From positions 53,556-117,555 of the forward strand of contig NZ_JAAXKX010000011.1 of NCBI RefSeq assembly GCF_012276755.1: 64,000 nucleotides of DNA. Direction: 5' to 3'. Positions 28,431-37,609 of the stretch are shown here, one piece after another. Source of the stretch: Marichromatium bheemlicum. Its GTDB lineage: Bacteria; Pseudomonadota; Gammaproteobacteria; Chromatiales; Chromatiaceae. Numbering within the stretch: the stretch's first letter is position 1; each line of letters begins with the position of its first letter. Both the position numbers and the translations under genes were made by a program. Under the pieces are notes generated by a model. The model was not told the DNA's origin. It saw only the letters and a program-made list of their open reading frames with translations, and did not search any database.

Positions 28431-29537
28431 TCAGACCTCGGGGGCGCGGGCGGCGATCGGCGGCAGCGGCGCCTGGGTGGAGGCGTTCTGGGCGCGGTGG
28501 CGCAGCAGGTGGTCCATCAGCACGATCGCCAGCACCGCCTCGGCGATCGGCGTGGCGCGGATCCCCACGCAGGGATCATGGCGCCCCTTGGTGACGACCT
28601 CGACGGGATTGCCATCGCGATCGATCGAGCGCCCGGGGATGCGGATGCTCGAGGTCGGCTTGAGGGCGATACGCACCACCAGATCCTGGCCCGAGGAGAT
28701 GCCACCGAGCACCCCGCCGGCGTGGTTGGAGAGGAAGCCCTCCGGGGTCATCTCGTCGCGATGCTCGCTGCCGCGCTGTTCGACACAGGCGAAGCCGTCA
28801 CCGATCTCGACCCCCTTGACCGCGTTGATCCCCATCATCGCGTGGGCGATGTCGGCGTCGAGCCGGTCGTAGATCGGCTCGCCGAGCCCGACGGGCATGC
28901 CCTCGGCGACCACGGTGAGCGCCGCGCCGATCGAGTCGCCGGACTTGCGCAGCTCATCCATGAAGCGCTCGAGCTCCGGCACGCTCTCGCGGCACGGCCA
29001 GAAGAAGGGGTTGGACTCGACCGCCGCCCAGTCGAAGCCGCGCGGGCGGATCGGTCCGAGCTGGGAGAGGTGACCGCGGATCCGTACCCCGGCCTGCTCG
29101 GCCAGGTACTTCTTGGCGATCGCCCCGGCGGCGACCCGCACCGCCGTCTCGCGCGCCGAGGAACGCCCGCCACCGCGATAGTCGCGATGACCGTACTTCT
29201 GGTCGTAGCAGTAGTCGGCATGACCGGGGCGATAGCGAGTGGCGATCTCGGAGTAGTCCTTGGAGCGCTGGTCCTCGTTGCGGATCAGCAGCCCGATCGG
29301 GGCGCCCGTAGTGCGGCCCTCGAACACCCCGGAGAGGATCTCGACGGTGTCGGACTCGCGCCGTTGGGTGGTATGGCGCGACTGCCCCGGCTTGCGCCGA
29401 TCGAGATCGCGCTGCAGGTCGGCCGCGCACAGCGCCAGCCCGGGCGGACAGCCGTCGACCATACCGCCGATGGCCGGCCCGTGGCTCTCGCCGAAACCGG
29501 AGACGACGAACAGTTTACCGAGACTGCTTCCAGACAT
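28431..29537 (-). CDS. aroC: chorismate synthase
   Basis: AroC makes chorismate from EPSP using reduced FMN, the last shared step of aromatic amino acid synthesis. The 368-residue protein has all three signatures: [18 protein letters not shown] near the N-terminus, [23 protein letters not shown] trimmed around the FMN/EPSP site (about residues 105-127), and the C-terminal [17 protein letters not shown]. The ATG at 29537 gives the standard [10 protein letters not shown] start. A stem-loop at 29584-29612 separates it from the upstream tolC gene on the same strand. Confidence 0.96.
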   Translation of the reverse strand: MSGSSLGKLFVVSGFGESHGPAIGGMVDGCPPGLALCAADLQRDLDRRKPGQSRHTTQRRESDTVEILSGVFEGRTTGAPIGLLIRNEDQRSKDYSEIATRYRPGHADYCYDQKYGHRDYRGGGRSSARETAVRVAAGAIAKKYLAEQAGVRIRGHLSQLGPIRPRGFDWAAVESNPFFWPCRESVPELERFMDELRKSGDSIGAALTVVAEGMPVGLGEPIYDRLDADIAHAMMGINAVKGVEIGDGFACVEQRGSEHRDEMTPEGFLSNHAGGVLGGISSGQDLVVRIALKPTSSIRIPGRSIDRDGNPVEVVTKGRHDPCVGIRATPIAEAVLAIVLMDHLLRHRAQNASTQAPLPPIAARAPEV

Positions 29538-29583
29538 GATCGGGATCCAGACGACTTGAGCAAGGTTGAGGGTTTCGGGCAAG

Positions 29584-29612
29584 GGGCCGCACCGGGGACA
29601 CCGGTACGGCCC
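29584..29612 (-). terminator. stem-loop after the tolC homologue
   Basis: A 12-bp stem with one mismatch (29584-29595 with 29601-29612) and a 5-nt loop lies 7 bp past the tolC stop. No strong U-tract follows (CTTGCCC). Confidence 0.5.
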
Positions 29613-29618
29613 GACGGA

Positions 29619-30968
29619 TCAATAGCGCGGCGGGGCCACCACGTCATCGGGATTGAGCCAGGCGTTGCCCTTGGCCAGGACCTCGCGGCTCAGGGTGCTG
29701 GTGGCCTGGTGCAGCTTGACCCCGTTGACGATGTAGTTGTAGCGCGCGCTCAGGTACTCGAACTCGGCCTGGAAGAGATTACGCTGGGCGTTGAGCACGT
29801 CGACCTGGGTGCGGGTGCCGACCTCGAGCCCGGCCTGGGTCGATTCCAGCGCCGAGCGCGCCGAGACGATCGAGGCCTGGCGGGCCTTGACGTCCTCGAT
29901 GCTCGAGAGGATACCGCGGTAGGCGTCCTTGACCTGCTGGCTGACCTGGCGGCGGGTCTGGTCGAGTCGGTCCTGGGCGGCGCGGAAGTTGTAACCGGCC
30001 TCGCGGGTCCGCGAACTCACCGCCCCGCCTTGGAACACCGGGATGTTGACGCTCAGACCGACGAAGCCGGTATCGGAGTCGGTGTTGAAGTTGGCATCGG
30101 AGCGCGAGACATCATAGCCGGCCTGGAGGTTGACCGAGGGGTAGTGACCGGAACGCTCGATCTCGATGGCCTTGCGCGCGGCGTTCGCCGCCTCGCTCGC
30201 GGCGATGATGCCGTAGTTACTGCGCACCGCGGTCTTGGCCCAGACCTCGATCTCGTTGGGCTCAGGCGGCGAGAGCGGCAGGCGGTCACCAAGGCGCGCC
30301 AGCGGCACCTGGATCGGGCCGACGATGGTGCGCAATGCCTCCCAGGCGTTGTCGAGGTCGTTGCGCGCGGTGATCAGGTCGGCACGCGAGCGGTCGTAGG
30401 CGGCCTGACTCTCATTGACGTCGGTGATCGCCACCAGGCCGACCTCGAAGCGTTGGCGCGACTGCTCGAGCTGACGCTCGTTGGCACGCAGCAACGCCTC
30501 CTGCACGGTCACCGCGTCGGCGGCGCGCAGCACGTTGAAGTAGGCCTCGGTGGTCTGGACCATGAGTTCGAGCTGGGAGTCGCGGAACTCCGCCTCGGCC
30601 TGGGCGATGACGTGATCGGACTGCTTCAGGGTCATCCAACTGGCACGGTCGTAGACGGTCTGGTTGACGACCGCCTGCAGCCCTTGGGTGCCGTACTTGT
30701 CATAGCGATCGAAGCTGCCGAAGGTGCTGGTACCGCTGCTGTCGACGCTCTGGTAGTCGACGTCGCCCTGCACGCTCAGGCTCGGCAGCAGCAGGGCCTG
30801 AGCCTGGGGACGGGCCTCGCGGGAGGCGAACAGACGCTGCTCGGCCTCACGCAGGGTGGGCGCGCTCTGCGCGGCCATGTCATAGATCTGCAACAGATCC
30901 TCGGCCTGGCTCAGCGGCGCGATCCCGCACAGAAGAGCCGCGATCAAAGTCGGAAGGGTTTTCCGCAT
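29619..30968 (-). CDS. tolC: TolC family outer membrane channel protein
   Basis: This 449-residue protein forms the trimeric outer-membrane exit duct used by RND pumps and type I secretion. It has a signal peptide (about residues 1-22, cut after SQA), then two homologous halves of long helices. The repeats include VQEALLRANERQLEQSRQRF and VVNQTVYDRASWM, and the second half has VGLSVNIPVFQGGAVSSRTR and GLEVGTRTQVDVLNAQRNLFQ, typical of the family. The ATG at 30968 has AGGAAACC upstream. It is not next to the RND genes at 0-2.9 kb, but is the natural partner in this window. It diverges from the YheT-like gene. Confidence 0.92.
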   Translation of the reverse strand: MRKTLPTLIAALLCGIAPLSQAEDLLQIYDMAAQSAPTLREAEQRLFASREARPQAQALLLPSLSVQGDVDYQSVDSSGTSTFGSFDRYDKYGTQGLQAVVNQTVYDRASWMTLKQSDHVIAQAEAEFRDSQLELMVQTTEAYFNVLRAADAVTVQEALLRANERQLEQSRQRFEVGLVAITDVNESQAAYDRSRADLITARNDLDNAWEALRTIVGPIQVPLARLGDRLPLSPPEPNEIEVWAKTAVRSNYGIIAASEAANAARKAIEIERSGHYPSVNLQAGYDVSRSDANFNTDSDTGFVGLSVNIPVFQGGAVSSRTREAGYNFRAAQDRLDQTRRQVSQQVKDAYRGILSSIEDVKARQASIVSARSALESTQAGLEVGTRTQVDVLNAQRNLFQAEFEYLSARYNYIVNGVKLHQATSTLSREVLAKGNAWLNPDDVVAPPRY

Positions 30969-31190
30969 CGGATTTGGTTTCCTGGGTGCAGACCCGCGCA
31001 CGATGGCAGGACATCGTGTTTGGATCCGGAGGCGATGGTTCCAATCGAGACGGGATTCCGTCATCATGCTTGCGTTGCAGTATAGGGGAGAAGCGGGCCC
31101 GCCCTCAATGTGTCGGCGCCCTGCCCCGACCGGACGCCCCCGCCCCGCGCAGACCGCCCGCCGCTCCCCGCTCACGAGGATTCCCCAACG

Positions 31191-32165
31191 ATGGCACGTC
31201 TCGTCGCTAGCGACTTCCGTCCCGCCTGGTGGTTGCCCGGGCCCCATTTGCAGACCGTCTGGCCGGCGCTGCTGCGACCGCGCCCGACGCTCGACCTGAC
31301 CCCACGGCGCATCGAACTCAGTGACGGCGATTTCATCGACCTCGCCATCGGTCGCCCCGTCGGTCCACGGGTGGTCCTGATCCACGGGCTCGAGGGTAAC
31401 CTCGAGTCGCACTACGCCGGCTCGCTGATCCGCGCCCTCGAGGGCGCCGGCTTCCAGCCGGTGTTCATGCACCTGCGCGGCTGTTCGGCGGAGCCCAACC
31501 GGCTCGATCGCTCCTATCATTCGGGGGCCTCGGAGGACCTCGCCGAGGTGCTCGAGCAGCTCGCCGCCGACCCCGAGGGCGAGCCACTGGCGGCCGTCGG
31601 CTTCTCGCTCGGCGCCAATCTGTTGCTCAAATATCTCGGCGAACGCGACTCCACGCGGGTCGGCGCGGCGATCGCCGTCTCCGTCCCCTTCGTGTTGCGT
31701 GACGGTATGCTGCGTTTCAATCGGGGGCTCTCGAGGGTCTATCGCCGCCATCTGCTCGACCGGCTCAAGGCCAACCTGCGACGCAAGTTCGCCGGGCGCC
31801 CCCTGCCGCTGTCGACCGACCTCGATCGAATCCGTGATTTCAACGACTTCGACGACCGGATCACCGCGCCGCTCAACGGCTTTGCCGGGGTCTTCGACTA
31901 CTACAGCCGTTCGAGCTGCCGCGGCTATCTGCGCGGGATCACCACCCCGACGCTGATCATCCATGCCGCCGACGACCCCTTCATGTATCCCTCCACGGTC
32001 CCGATGGCGCATGAACTCGGGCCGGGCGTCACCCTGGAGCTAAGCCGCCACGGCGGTCACGTCGGCTTCGTCTCTGGCAGACACCCCTGGCGCCCGGTCT
32101 ACTGGCTCGAGCAGCGTATCCTCGACCAACTCATCGCCCTGCGCGCAGGCGCCGCCGACGGCTGA
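31191..32165 (+). CDS. alpha/beta hydrolase, YheT family
   Basis: This 324-residue cytosolic alpha/beta hydrolase has the YheT N-terminus (PAWWLPGPHLQTVWPALLR) and LIHGLEGNLESHY for the oxyanion region. The nucleophile Ser is in GFSLGANLLLKYLGE, the acid in HAADDPFM, and the catalytic His in RHGGHVGFVSG. The physiological substrate is not established for the bacterial family. The ATG at 31191 is preceded by GAGGATTCCC. It is divergent from tolC, with a 222-bp gap between them. Confidence 0.9.
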   Translation: MARLVASDFRPAWWLPGPHLQTVWPALLRPRPTLDLTPRRIELSDGDFIDLAIGRPVGPRVVLIHGLEGNLESHYAGSLIRALEGAGFQPVFMHLRGCSAEPNRLDRSYHSGASEDLAEVLEQLAADPEGEPLAAVGFSLGANLLLKYLGERDSTRVGAAIAVSVPFVLRDGMLRFNRGLSRVYRRHLLDRLKANLRRKFAGRPLPLSTDLDRIRDFNDFDDRITAPLNGFAGVFDYYSRSSCRGYLRGITTPTLIIHAADDPFMYPSTVPMAHELGPGVTLELSRHGGHVGFVSGRHPWRPVYWLEQRILDQLIALRAGAADG

Positions 32166-32243
32166 TCCCGAGTGTCGCGACACCCTCTTTGCCCCGAGAC
32201 CGATATGGTAGTCTTCGCCCATTTTCGAAGGAGAACCCCGCCG

Positions 32244-32654
32244 ATGCCGCTAGCATTCGCCCCTGCCCTCGCCGCCGCCTTGCTCGTACTGAGCCTGGGT
32301 GGTTGCGCCACCACCACGACCAGCACCGACTTCAAGGCCCATGACCCGCAGTCGCGGACCTGTCTGGCACGCTGCGAGATCACCCGCACCCACTGCGAAC
32401 AGCGCCAGCAGCTGCGCGAACGCGAGTGCCAGACCCATATCGAGATGGTCGGAGAGGACTACGAGACCTGTGTCGCCAACCGTGGCATCGGCTGTCTGAA
32501 GCCCGACACCTGCCTCGGTGCCGACCTGCGCATCTGCCGCATCCAGTACGGGGAGTGCGTGGCCGTGTGTGAGGCGCGCTACCGCCCCGGCGCCGTCCAG
32601 CCGGCTGACGATGACGCCCCGCAGACGAGGGCGACGACAGCGGCCGAGGACTGA
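32244..32654 (+). CDS. Cys-rich lipoprotein of unknown function
   Basis: This 136-residue protein has a signal peptide with a lipobox (LVLSLGGC), so it is probably anchored in the outer membrane. After the lipid-bearing Cys there are ten more Cys in about 80 residues, some in C-x3-C spacing (CLARC, CVAVC), which suggests a compact helical domain held by disulfides. The C-terminal 25 residues are Ala/Asp/Thr-rich. AAGGAGAACC precedes the ATG at 32244. I do not recognise the family. It lies 78 bp after the hydrolase gene on the same strand. Confidence 0.75.
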   Translation: MPLAFAPALAAALLVLSLGGCATTTTSTDFKAHDPQSRTCLARCEITRTHCEQRQQLRERECQTHIEMVGEDYETCVANRGIGCLKPDTCLGADLRICRIQYGECVAVCEARYRPGAVQPADDDAPQTRATTAAED

Positions 32655-32675
32655 TCCCCCGGCCGCCGGATGAGC

Positions 32676-32694
32676 GGGCGGCGTCTCGCCGCCC
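32676..32694. terminator. convergent terminator
   Basis: An 8-bp GC stem (gggcggcg / cgccgccc) with a 3-nt loop lies between two convergent genes and could serve both strands. The following T-run is only two bases on the plus strand. Confidence 0.55.
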
Positions 32695-32700
32695 TTGCGA

Positions 32701-33774
32701 TCAGCCGAGTTCGAGCAGGGTGCGCAGCTCGATGATCGCCGCGTTGGCTCGCGAGATATAGGAAGCCATCACCAGCGAGTGATTAGCCATCGGGCCGAAC
32801 CCGGTGCCGTTGAGGATCAGCGGGCTCCAGATCGGACTCTGCGTCTCCTCGAGCTTGCGGATGATCTGACGCAGCGAGACCAGGGCGTTCTTGTTCTCGA
32901 GCACCGGCTTGAAGTCACCCTCGATCGCCTGGAGGGTATGGAGCAACGCCCAGGTATAGCCGCGCGCCTCGAAGAAGACGTCGTCGATCTGGTTCCACGG
33001 GGTCTTCTGCAGCCGCTCCTCCGGGGCCGCCGTCGCCTGGCGCGCACTTGGATCACCAGCCAGGTCGGTGTTGAGCTGACGCTGACCGACGGCGTAGGAC
33101 AGACGCTGCGCCAGACTCCCCAGGCGCTTCTCCACCAGCCCCAGATACATCGTCAGGTTATCGGCGCGGGCGAAGAACTGGCCGTCCTGTGCACGATCAT
33201 CGGTGAGCCGTTCGAGATAGCGATACAGGGCATCGACACCCTTGCGGTATTCGGACTCGCTCGAGGGCAGGATCCAGGAGCTGGCGTTGTAGTTGAACTG
33301 CGGCTGGGCGATCTGCAGATCGACGTCCTCGATCGACTGCGACTGGGCGCGACTGAGATGGTTACGCAACGAGTCGACCAGGTCGCGCACCTCGGTCAGG
33401 GCGCCAAACTCCCAGCTAGGCATGTTGTCGAGATAGACCCCGGGCGGCATGATGTCGTTGCTGAGATAGCCGCCGGGCTTGTCGAGCAGGGTCTCGACGA
33501 TGCGGATGGCGGTGGCCGTGGTCAGGCTGCCCGGGACCAGCTTGGCCTCGTCGCCACCGACCATCTCCAGAGTGCTCTCGCGCACATCGAACTCAGCCGG
33601 GGAGCGTGACCAGACGATGCCGAGCACCAGCACCACCAACAGATAGGTCAACAGGAACAGACCACTGGTCCACCAGATGCCTTTCTCGCGCCAGATACGT
33701 GGGTCATAGAGGTTCATCAGGTGCTTGACCCGGCGATTGAGTCCAGCCCTGAGGTTGGATAGGTTGAGGTCCAT
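32701..33774 (-). CDS. DUF2333 family membrane-anchored protein
   Basis: This 357-residue protein has one N-terminal transmembrane helix (about residues 36-57) and a large periplasmic helical domain, matching the DUF2333 family, whose function is unknown. Characteristic segments are LDKPGGYLSNDIMPPGVYLD near residue 95 and PLILNGTGFGPMANHSLVMA near the C-terminus. The ATG at 33774 has AAGGAG upstream. It ends 47 bp from the convergent lipoprotein gene. A 620-bp gene-free stretch lies upstream. Confidence 0.85.
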   Translation of the reverse strand: MDLNLSNLRAGLNRRVKHLMNLYDPRIWREKGIWWTSGLFLLTYLLVVLVLGIVWSRSPAEFDVRESTLEMVGGDEAKLVPGSLTTATAIRIVETLLDKPGGYLSNDIMPPGVYLDNMPSWEFGALTEVRDLVDSLRNHLSRAQSQSIEDVDLQIAQPQFNYNASSWILPSSESEYRKGVDALYRYLERLTDDRAQDGQFFARADNLTMYLGLVEKRLGSLAQRLSYAVGQRQLNTDLAGDPSARQATAAPEERLQKTPWNQIDDVFFEARGYTWALLHTLQAIEGDFKPVLENKNALVSLRQIIRKLEETQSPIWSPLILNGTGFGPMANHSLVMASYISRANAAIIELRTLLELG

Positions 33775-34393
33775 CGCTTTACTCCTTACTGACTGAAAGT
33801 CTGCTGAGGACGCCATCCCCGTAGCGACACGGGGACGTCGTCCAAAAAGTCGTCGTACCGCGACCCGGGCCGTGCGCACCCCTCGACCAACAGGGTCCGC
33901 GCGCACCAGCGACCTGCGCGATGCCACCCGGCGGGGCAGGTGCGAGGCAGGCCGGCGTTCCCGACCGCCCCATTCTCCACTCGATGCCGACCCGGGTCTA
34001 TGCGGTGTTGGCTAAAGACTCTCCGAAGCGACAAACGTTCCCCCGCGGTCTGCGACGCGCGGCCTCTCCCCACCGGCCCGCGCGCCCGGTGACAGCGCCG
34101 TTCGAAGCGTCCCCACCGAATTCGATGTGTTCGAGACTGGGTGCCTGCCAAGGGTTTCGCAATCCATGCGATTGAGATAACGCATCAACTTTTTGTTGAC
34201 ACCCACAGTGAACGACCAAGAGAATCGGTCACTCCCCTTTGTTTTGTGCGGATAGCGACAACCGCGCCGCACGCCCTGCCAGTGGACCCGTGACACAGAC
34301 GCTGAGTGCCATACGGCCGAGTCTGGGGCCGGTGGTGGCGGCACGCGGCGCCGAGTCAGCGCACAACCCCATTCATCGTGTTCGGGTAGACCC
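33775..34393. other. gene-free 619-bp intergenic region
   Basis: This is the longest stretch without a convincing gene apart from the repeat island. The 33.8-34.15 kb half is GC-rich and contains a short stem (ccccgt/acgggg near 33818). The half after 34,150 is more AT-rich and holds the candidate promoter for the DUF485-actP unit. Short frames exist on both strands but none has a good start, family features or consistent codon use. Confidence 0.5.
34196..34225 (+). promoter_or_regulatory. candidate promoter for DUF485-actP
   Basis: A perfect -35 TTGACA at 34196-34201 is followed after 18 bp by GAGAAT (4 of 6 matches to the -10 consensus). It lies about 165 bp upstream of the first gene, so the mRNA would have a long leader. 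Confidence 0.4.
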
Positions 34394-34702
34394 ATGCAAC
34401 GAAAAACGATCGACGCCATCGAGGCGAATCCGCACTACCAGGAGTTGGTCAGGTCACGCAAGCGTTTCGCCTGGGTACTGACCCTCCTGATGCTGGCCAT
34501 CTACTACGGCTTCATCCTCACCATCGCCTTTGCCCCCGAGCTGCTGGCCGTCCCCGTCGCCGAGGGCGCGATCACCACCGTCGGCATGCCGCTCGGGATC
34601 CTGATCATCCTCAGCGCCTTCTTGCTCACCGGGCTCTACGTCGCCCGCGCCAACGGTCGCTTCGACCGCCTGACCAAGACCATTCAGGAGGAGGCACGAT
34701 GA
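34394..34702 (+). CDS. DUF485 membrane protein (YjcH-like)
   Basis: This 102-residue protein has two transmembrane helices (about residues 28-50 and 62-86) and the DUF485 pattern [19 protein letters not shown]. The family is almost always found directly before acetate permease ActP, as in E. coli yjcH-actP, and is thought to support it, though its precise role is not known. Its stop overlaps the actP start by 4 bp. Confidence 0.92.
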   Translation: MQRKTIDAIEANPHYQELVRSRKRFAWVLTLLMLAIYYGFILTIAFAPELLAVPVAEGAITTVGMPLGILIILSAFLLTGLYVARANGRFDRLTKTIQEEAR

Positions 34703-36432
34703 GACGTCTCGCACCCTGGGGTGTACTCGGCGCCCTGCTCGTTCCCTTCGCCCTCGCCGCCGCCCCCGCCATGAGCGGACCGGTGGAGCGCCAGGCGGTC
34801 AACATCACCGCCATCAGCATGTTCTTGACCTTCGTGGTCGCCACCCTCGGCATCACCTACTGGGCGGCGCGCCGCACCCGCAGCGCTAAGGACTTTTATA
34901 CCGCCGGCGGCGGGATCTCGGGGATGCAGAACGGCCTGGCAATCGCCGGTGACTTCATGTCCGCCGCCTCCTTCCTCGGCATCTCCGGACTGGTCTTCGC
35001 CTCCGGTTACGACGGCCTGATCTACTCAATCGGCTTCCTCGTCGGTTGGCCGGTGATCATGTTCCTGCTCGCCGAGCAGATTCGTAACCTCGGCAAGTTC
35101 ACCTTCGCCGATGTCGCCTCCTACCGCTTCGGTCAGACCCAGATCCGCACCATGGCGGCGCTCTCCTCGCTGGTGGTGGTGGCCTTCTACCTGATCGCAC
35201 AGATGGTCGGCGCCGGCAAACTGATCGAGTTGCTGTTCGGGCTCGATTACTGGATGGCGGTGGTCGCCGTCGGCGTGCTGATGATGATCTATGTCATCTT
35301 CGGCGGCATGACTGCCACCACCTGGGTGCAGATCATCAAGGCGGTACTGCTGCTCTCAGGCACCACCTTCATGGCCTTCGCCGCGCTCTCGGCCTTCGGT
35401 TTTTCACCCGAGGAGATGTTCCGTCAGGCCACCGAGATCCACCCCACGGGGCTCGACATCATGGGGCCGGGATCGCTGGTTCAGGATCCGATCAATGCCA
35501 TCTCGCTGGGGCTGGCGCTGATGTTCGGAACTGCCGGCCTGCCGCACATCTTGATGCGTTTCTTCACCGTTCCCGACGCCAAGGAGGCACGTAAGTCGGT
35601 GTTCTATGCCACCGGCTTCATCGGCTACTTCTACATCCTCACCTTCATCATCGGCTTCGCGGCGATTGTGCTGCTCGCCCAGCACCCCGAGTTCTTCAAG
35701 CCCGAGGCCCTGAGCGCAGAGGGTGCGGTACTCAGCGAACGCCTGATCAGCGGTGTCGACGGTGGGACCAACATGGTCGCGGTCCGACTTGCCGAGGCCA
35801 TCGGCGGCAACCTCTTCCTCGGCTTCATCTCGGCGGTGGCCTTCGCCACCATCCTCGCGGTGGTCGCCGGGCTGACCCTGGCCGGCGCCTCGGCCATCTC
35901 CCACGACCTCTATGCTAGCGTGATCGCGCGCGGGCGTGGTAGTGAGGCCACCGAGATCCGCATCTCGCGCTTCGCCACCTTCGGGTTGGGGCTGGTCGCC
36001 ATCGGCCTGGGCATCGCCTTCGAGAGCCAGAACGTCGCCTTCATGGTCGGACTGGCCTTCGCCATCGCCGCTAGCGCCAACTTCCCGGTCCTGGTCGCCT
36101 CGATCTTCTGGGGACGGATGACCACCAGGGGGGCGCTGGCCGGTGGCTTCGCCGGTCTGTTCAGCGCGGTGGTGCTGACGGTGATGTCGAAGGCGGTGTG
36201 GGGCGACGTGCTCGGTCACACCGCACCCGGCCCGGACGGTGCCCCGGTCCCGATCGGCCTGATCGGACTCGACAACCCGGCGATCGTCTCCATCCCCGTC
36301 GCCTTCTTCTTCATCTGGCTGGTCTCGCTACTCGACAACTCCGAGCAGGCCCAGCGCGAACGCATTGCCTACCGTGCCCAGCGTATCCGCTGCGAGACTG
36401 GAATCGGCGCCGAGGGGGCCGCAAGCCACTAG
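34699..36432 (+). CDS. actP: cation/acetate symporter ActP
   Basis: ActP is a sodium:solute symporter (SSS) family inner-membrane carrier that takes up acetate and similar short carboxylates. The 577-residue protein starts with a signal-like helix ([20 protein letters not shown]) and has about 13-14 helices. SSS features include [20 protein letters not shown] near residue 60, [13 protein letters not shown], and [20 protein letters not shown] near residue 275. AGGAGGAGG precedes it. It is coupled to the DUF485 gene. Acetate uptake fits photoheterotrophic growth of a purple bacterium. No acs gene is adjacent. Confidence 0.93.
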   Translation: MRRLAPWGVLGALLVPFALAAAPAMSGPVERQAVNITAISMFLTFVVATLGITYWAARRTRSAKDFYTAGGGISGMQNGLAIAGDFMSAASFLGISGLVFASGYDGLIYSIGFLVGWPVIMFLLAEQIRNLGKFTFADVASYRFGQTQIRTMAALSSLVVVAFYLIAQMVGAGKLIELLFGLDYWMAVVAVGVLMMIYVIFGGMTATTWVQIIKAVLLLSGTTFMAFAALSAFGFSPEEMFRQATEIHPTGLDIMGPGSLVQDPINAISLGLALMFGTAGLPHILMRFFTVPDAKEARKSVFYATGFIGYFYILTFIIGFAAIVLLAQHPEFFKPEALSAEGAVLSERLISGVDGGTNMVAVRLAEAIGGNLFLGFISAVAFATILAVVAGLTLAGASAISHDLYASVIARGRGSEATEIRISRFATFGLGLVAIGLGIAFESQNVAFMVGLAFAIAASANFPVLVASIFWGRMTTRGALAGGFAGLFSAVVLTVMSKAVWGDVLGHTAPGPDGAPVPIGLIGLDNPAIVSIPVAFFFIWLVSLLDNSEQAQRERIAYRAQRIRCETGIGAEGAASH

Positions 36433-36439
36433 AGGAAGT

Positions 36440-36465
36440 GGTCGCCGCCCTCACGGGCGGCGACC
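36440..36465 (+). terminator. stem-loop after actP
   Basis: A perfect 11-bp GC stem with a TCAC loop begins 8 bp past the actP stop. No U-tract follows. Confidence 0.55.
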
Positions 36466-36682
36466 AGGGCGCAGGGACGCGCCACCACGCTCCAACCGAA
36501 CACGTCCGGGCGCAGTCCCGGACTGCCTCCACCACCGAGCCTCGCCCAGGCCTGCGGCCAAGTGTGGGGCACCTACCCGCATCCTCCCCTGCCCGCGCAC
36601 TCGGCGAGGCACCGTCTATACTTTATAAAAACAATAAAAAACAGCGGATTGAACCGACGGAACCGAGGAGGATGAAGAGATC

Positions 36683-37057
36683 ATGTATGCAGATCGTGAG
36701 AATGCAGAGCGACGCCGATACGAACGCCGCGACTGGAGCGGGCCGGCCCGCTTGATCCCGCTCTCTGGAGAACGCGTCGAACTGCGCCAGCACATCCATC
36801 ATGTCAACGGACGTGATATCGGTGAAGGGGGGATGTGCGTCAGCGCCGGCGAGCGTTTCGCCATCCGCTCGCGCCTATTGCTGGAGATGGCCTTGGAGGA
36901 TGCGCTCGAGCCGGTACAGGTGATCGGCGCCGTCGTCTGGGTCGAGGCCGCGCCCGACGCCCAGCACTGGGTGATCGGCATCGCCTTCTGCGAGCCGCCG
37001 GCCTATCCGGCACGGCTCGACCGCTACAACGGCACCGGCGTCCACGCCACCCACTGA
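36683..37057 (+). CDS. PilZ domain protein
   Basis: This 124-residue protein is a stand-alone PilZ domain, a likely receptor for cyclic di-GMP. The N-terminus has the Arg-rich binding motif (RRRYERRDW, about residues 10-18) and the second motif lies around DIGEGGMCVSAGE, where the usual [D/N]-x-S-x2-G has Gly in place of Ser. That may alter or weaken c-di-GMP binding. A beta-barrel pattern follows (VIGAVVWVEAAPDAQHWVIG). GAGGAGGATG precedes the ATG. An AT-rich stretch with TATACT at 36617 may be its promoter. It converges on pgpA. Confidence 0.82.
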   Translation: MYADRENAERRRYERRDWSGPARLIPLSGERVELRQHIHHVNGRDIGEGGMCVSAGERFAIRSRLLLEMALEDALEPVQVIGAVVWVEAAPDAQHWVIGIAFCEPPAYPARLDRYNGTGVHATH

Positions 37058-37108
37058 CCCCACTGCACGCGCCAGCAGGACGGCGCGCCACCCGACGTCC
37101 CCACCCAC

Positions 37109-37609
37109 TCAGCCCAACCAGGCCGCGCCGACGACGAGGACCAGCGCGGCCATGGCGCCGGCGATCAGATCATCGAGCATGATGCCGAGCCCGCCCTCCA
37201 CATGTCGATCGGCGAGACGCACCGGCCAGGGCTTCCAGATATCGAACAGCCGGAACAACAGGAACCCGGCGAGGATCCAGCCCCACCCGGCCGGCGCAAC
37301 CGCCATCGTCAGCCAGAAGCCGACGAATTCGTCCCACACGATTGCCGAGGGATCATGCAACCCCAGCTCGCGCGCGGTGCGCCCACAGGCCCAGATGCCG
37401 ATGCCAGTGGCGAGCACCAGCACGCCGAGATAGAAGGGCCAGGACAGCCCGGCGAACAGCAAATAGAGCGGGATCGCCGCCAGGGTGCCGAAGGTACCAG
37501 GCGCGCGCGGCGCCAGCCCAGAGCCGAGCCCGAAGGCGATCCAATGATGTGCACGACGCGGGTCGAAGCCCGCGCGCGCCGAGCGCTCAGACGCCGGCGA
37601 AGTGGTCAT
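37109..37609 (-). CDS. pgpA: phosphatidylglycerophosphatase A
   Basis: PgpA removes phosphate from phosphatidylglycerophosphate to give phosphatidylglycerol at the inner membrane. The 166-residue protein has GLGSGLAPRAPGTFGTLAAI, the acidic metal site IVWDEFVGFWLTM, FRLFDIWKPWPV and the C-terminal GIMLDDLIAGAMAAL, all typical. The start at 37609 has GAGGAGGGG upstream and overlaps the thiL 3' end by 23 bp. The nusB-thiL-pgpA order is conserved in gammaproteobacteria. Confidence 0.95.
   Translation of the reverse strand: MTTSPASERSARAGFDPRRAHHWIAFGLGSGLAPRAPGTFGTLAAIPLYLLFAGLSWPFYLGVLVLATGIGIWACGRTARELGLHDPSAIVWDEFVGFWLTMAVAPAGWGWILAGFLLFRLFDIWKPWPVRLADRHVEGGLGIMLDDLIAGAMAALVLVVGAAWLG

Noticed and set aside
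28392..31085. 897-codon plus-strand open frame
   Set aside because: Antisense to aroC and tolC, both clear genes; composition is typical of a shadow frame.
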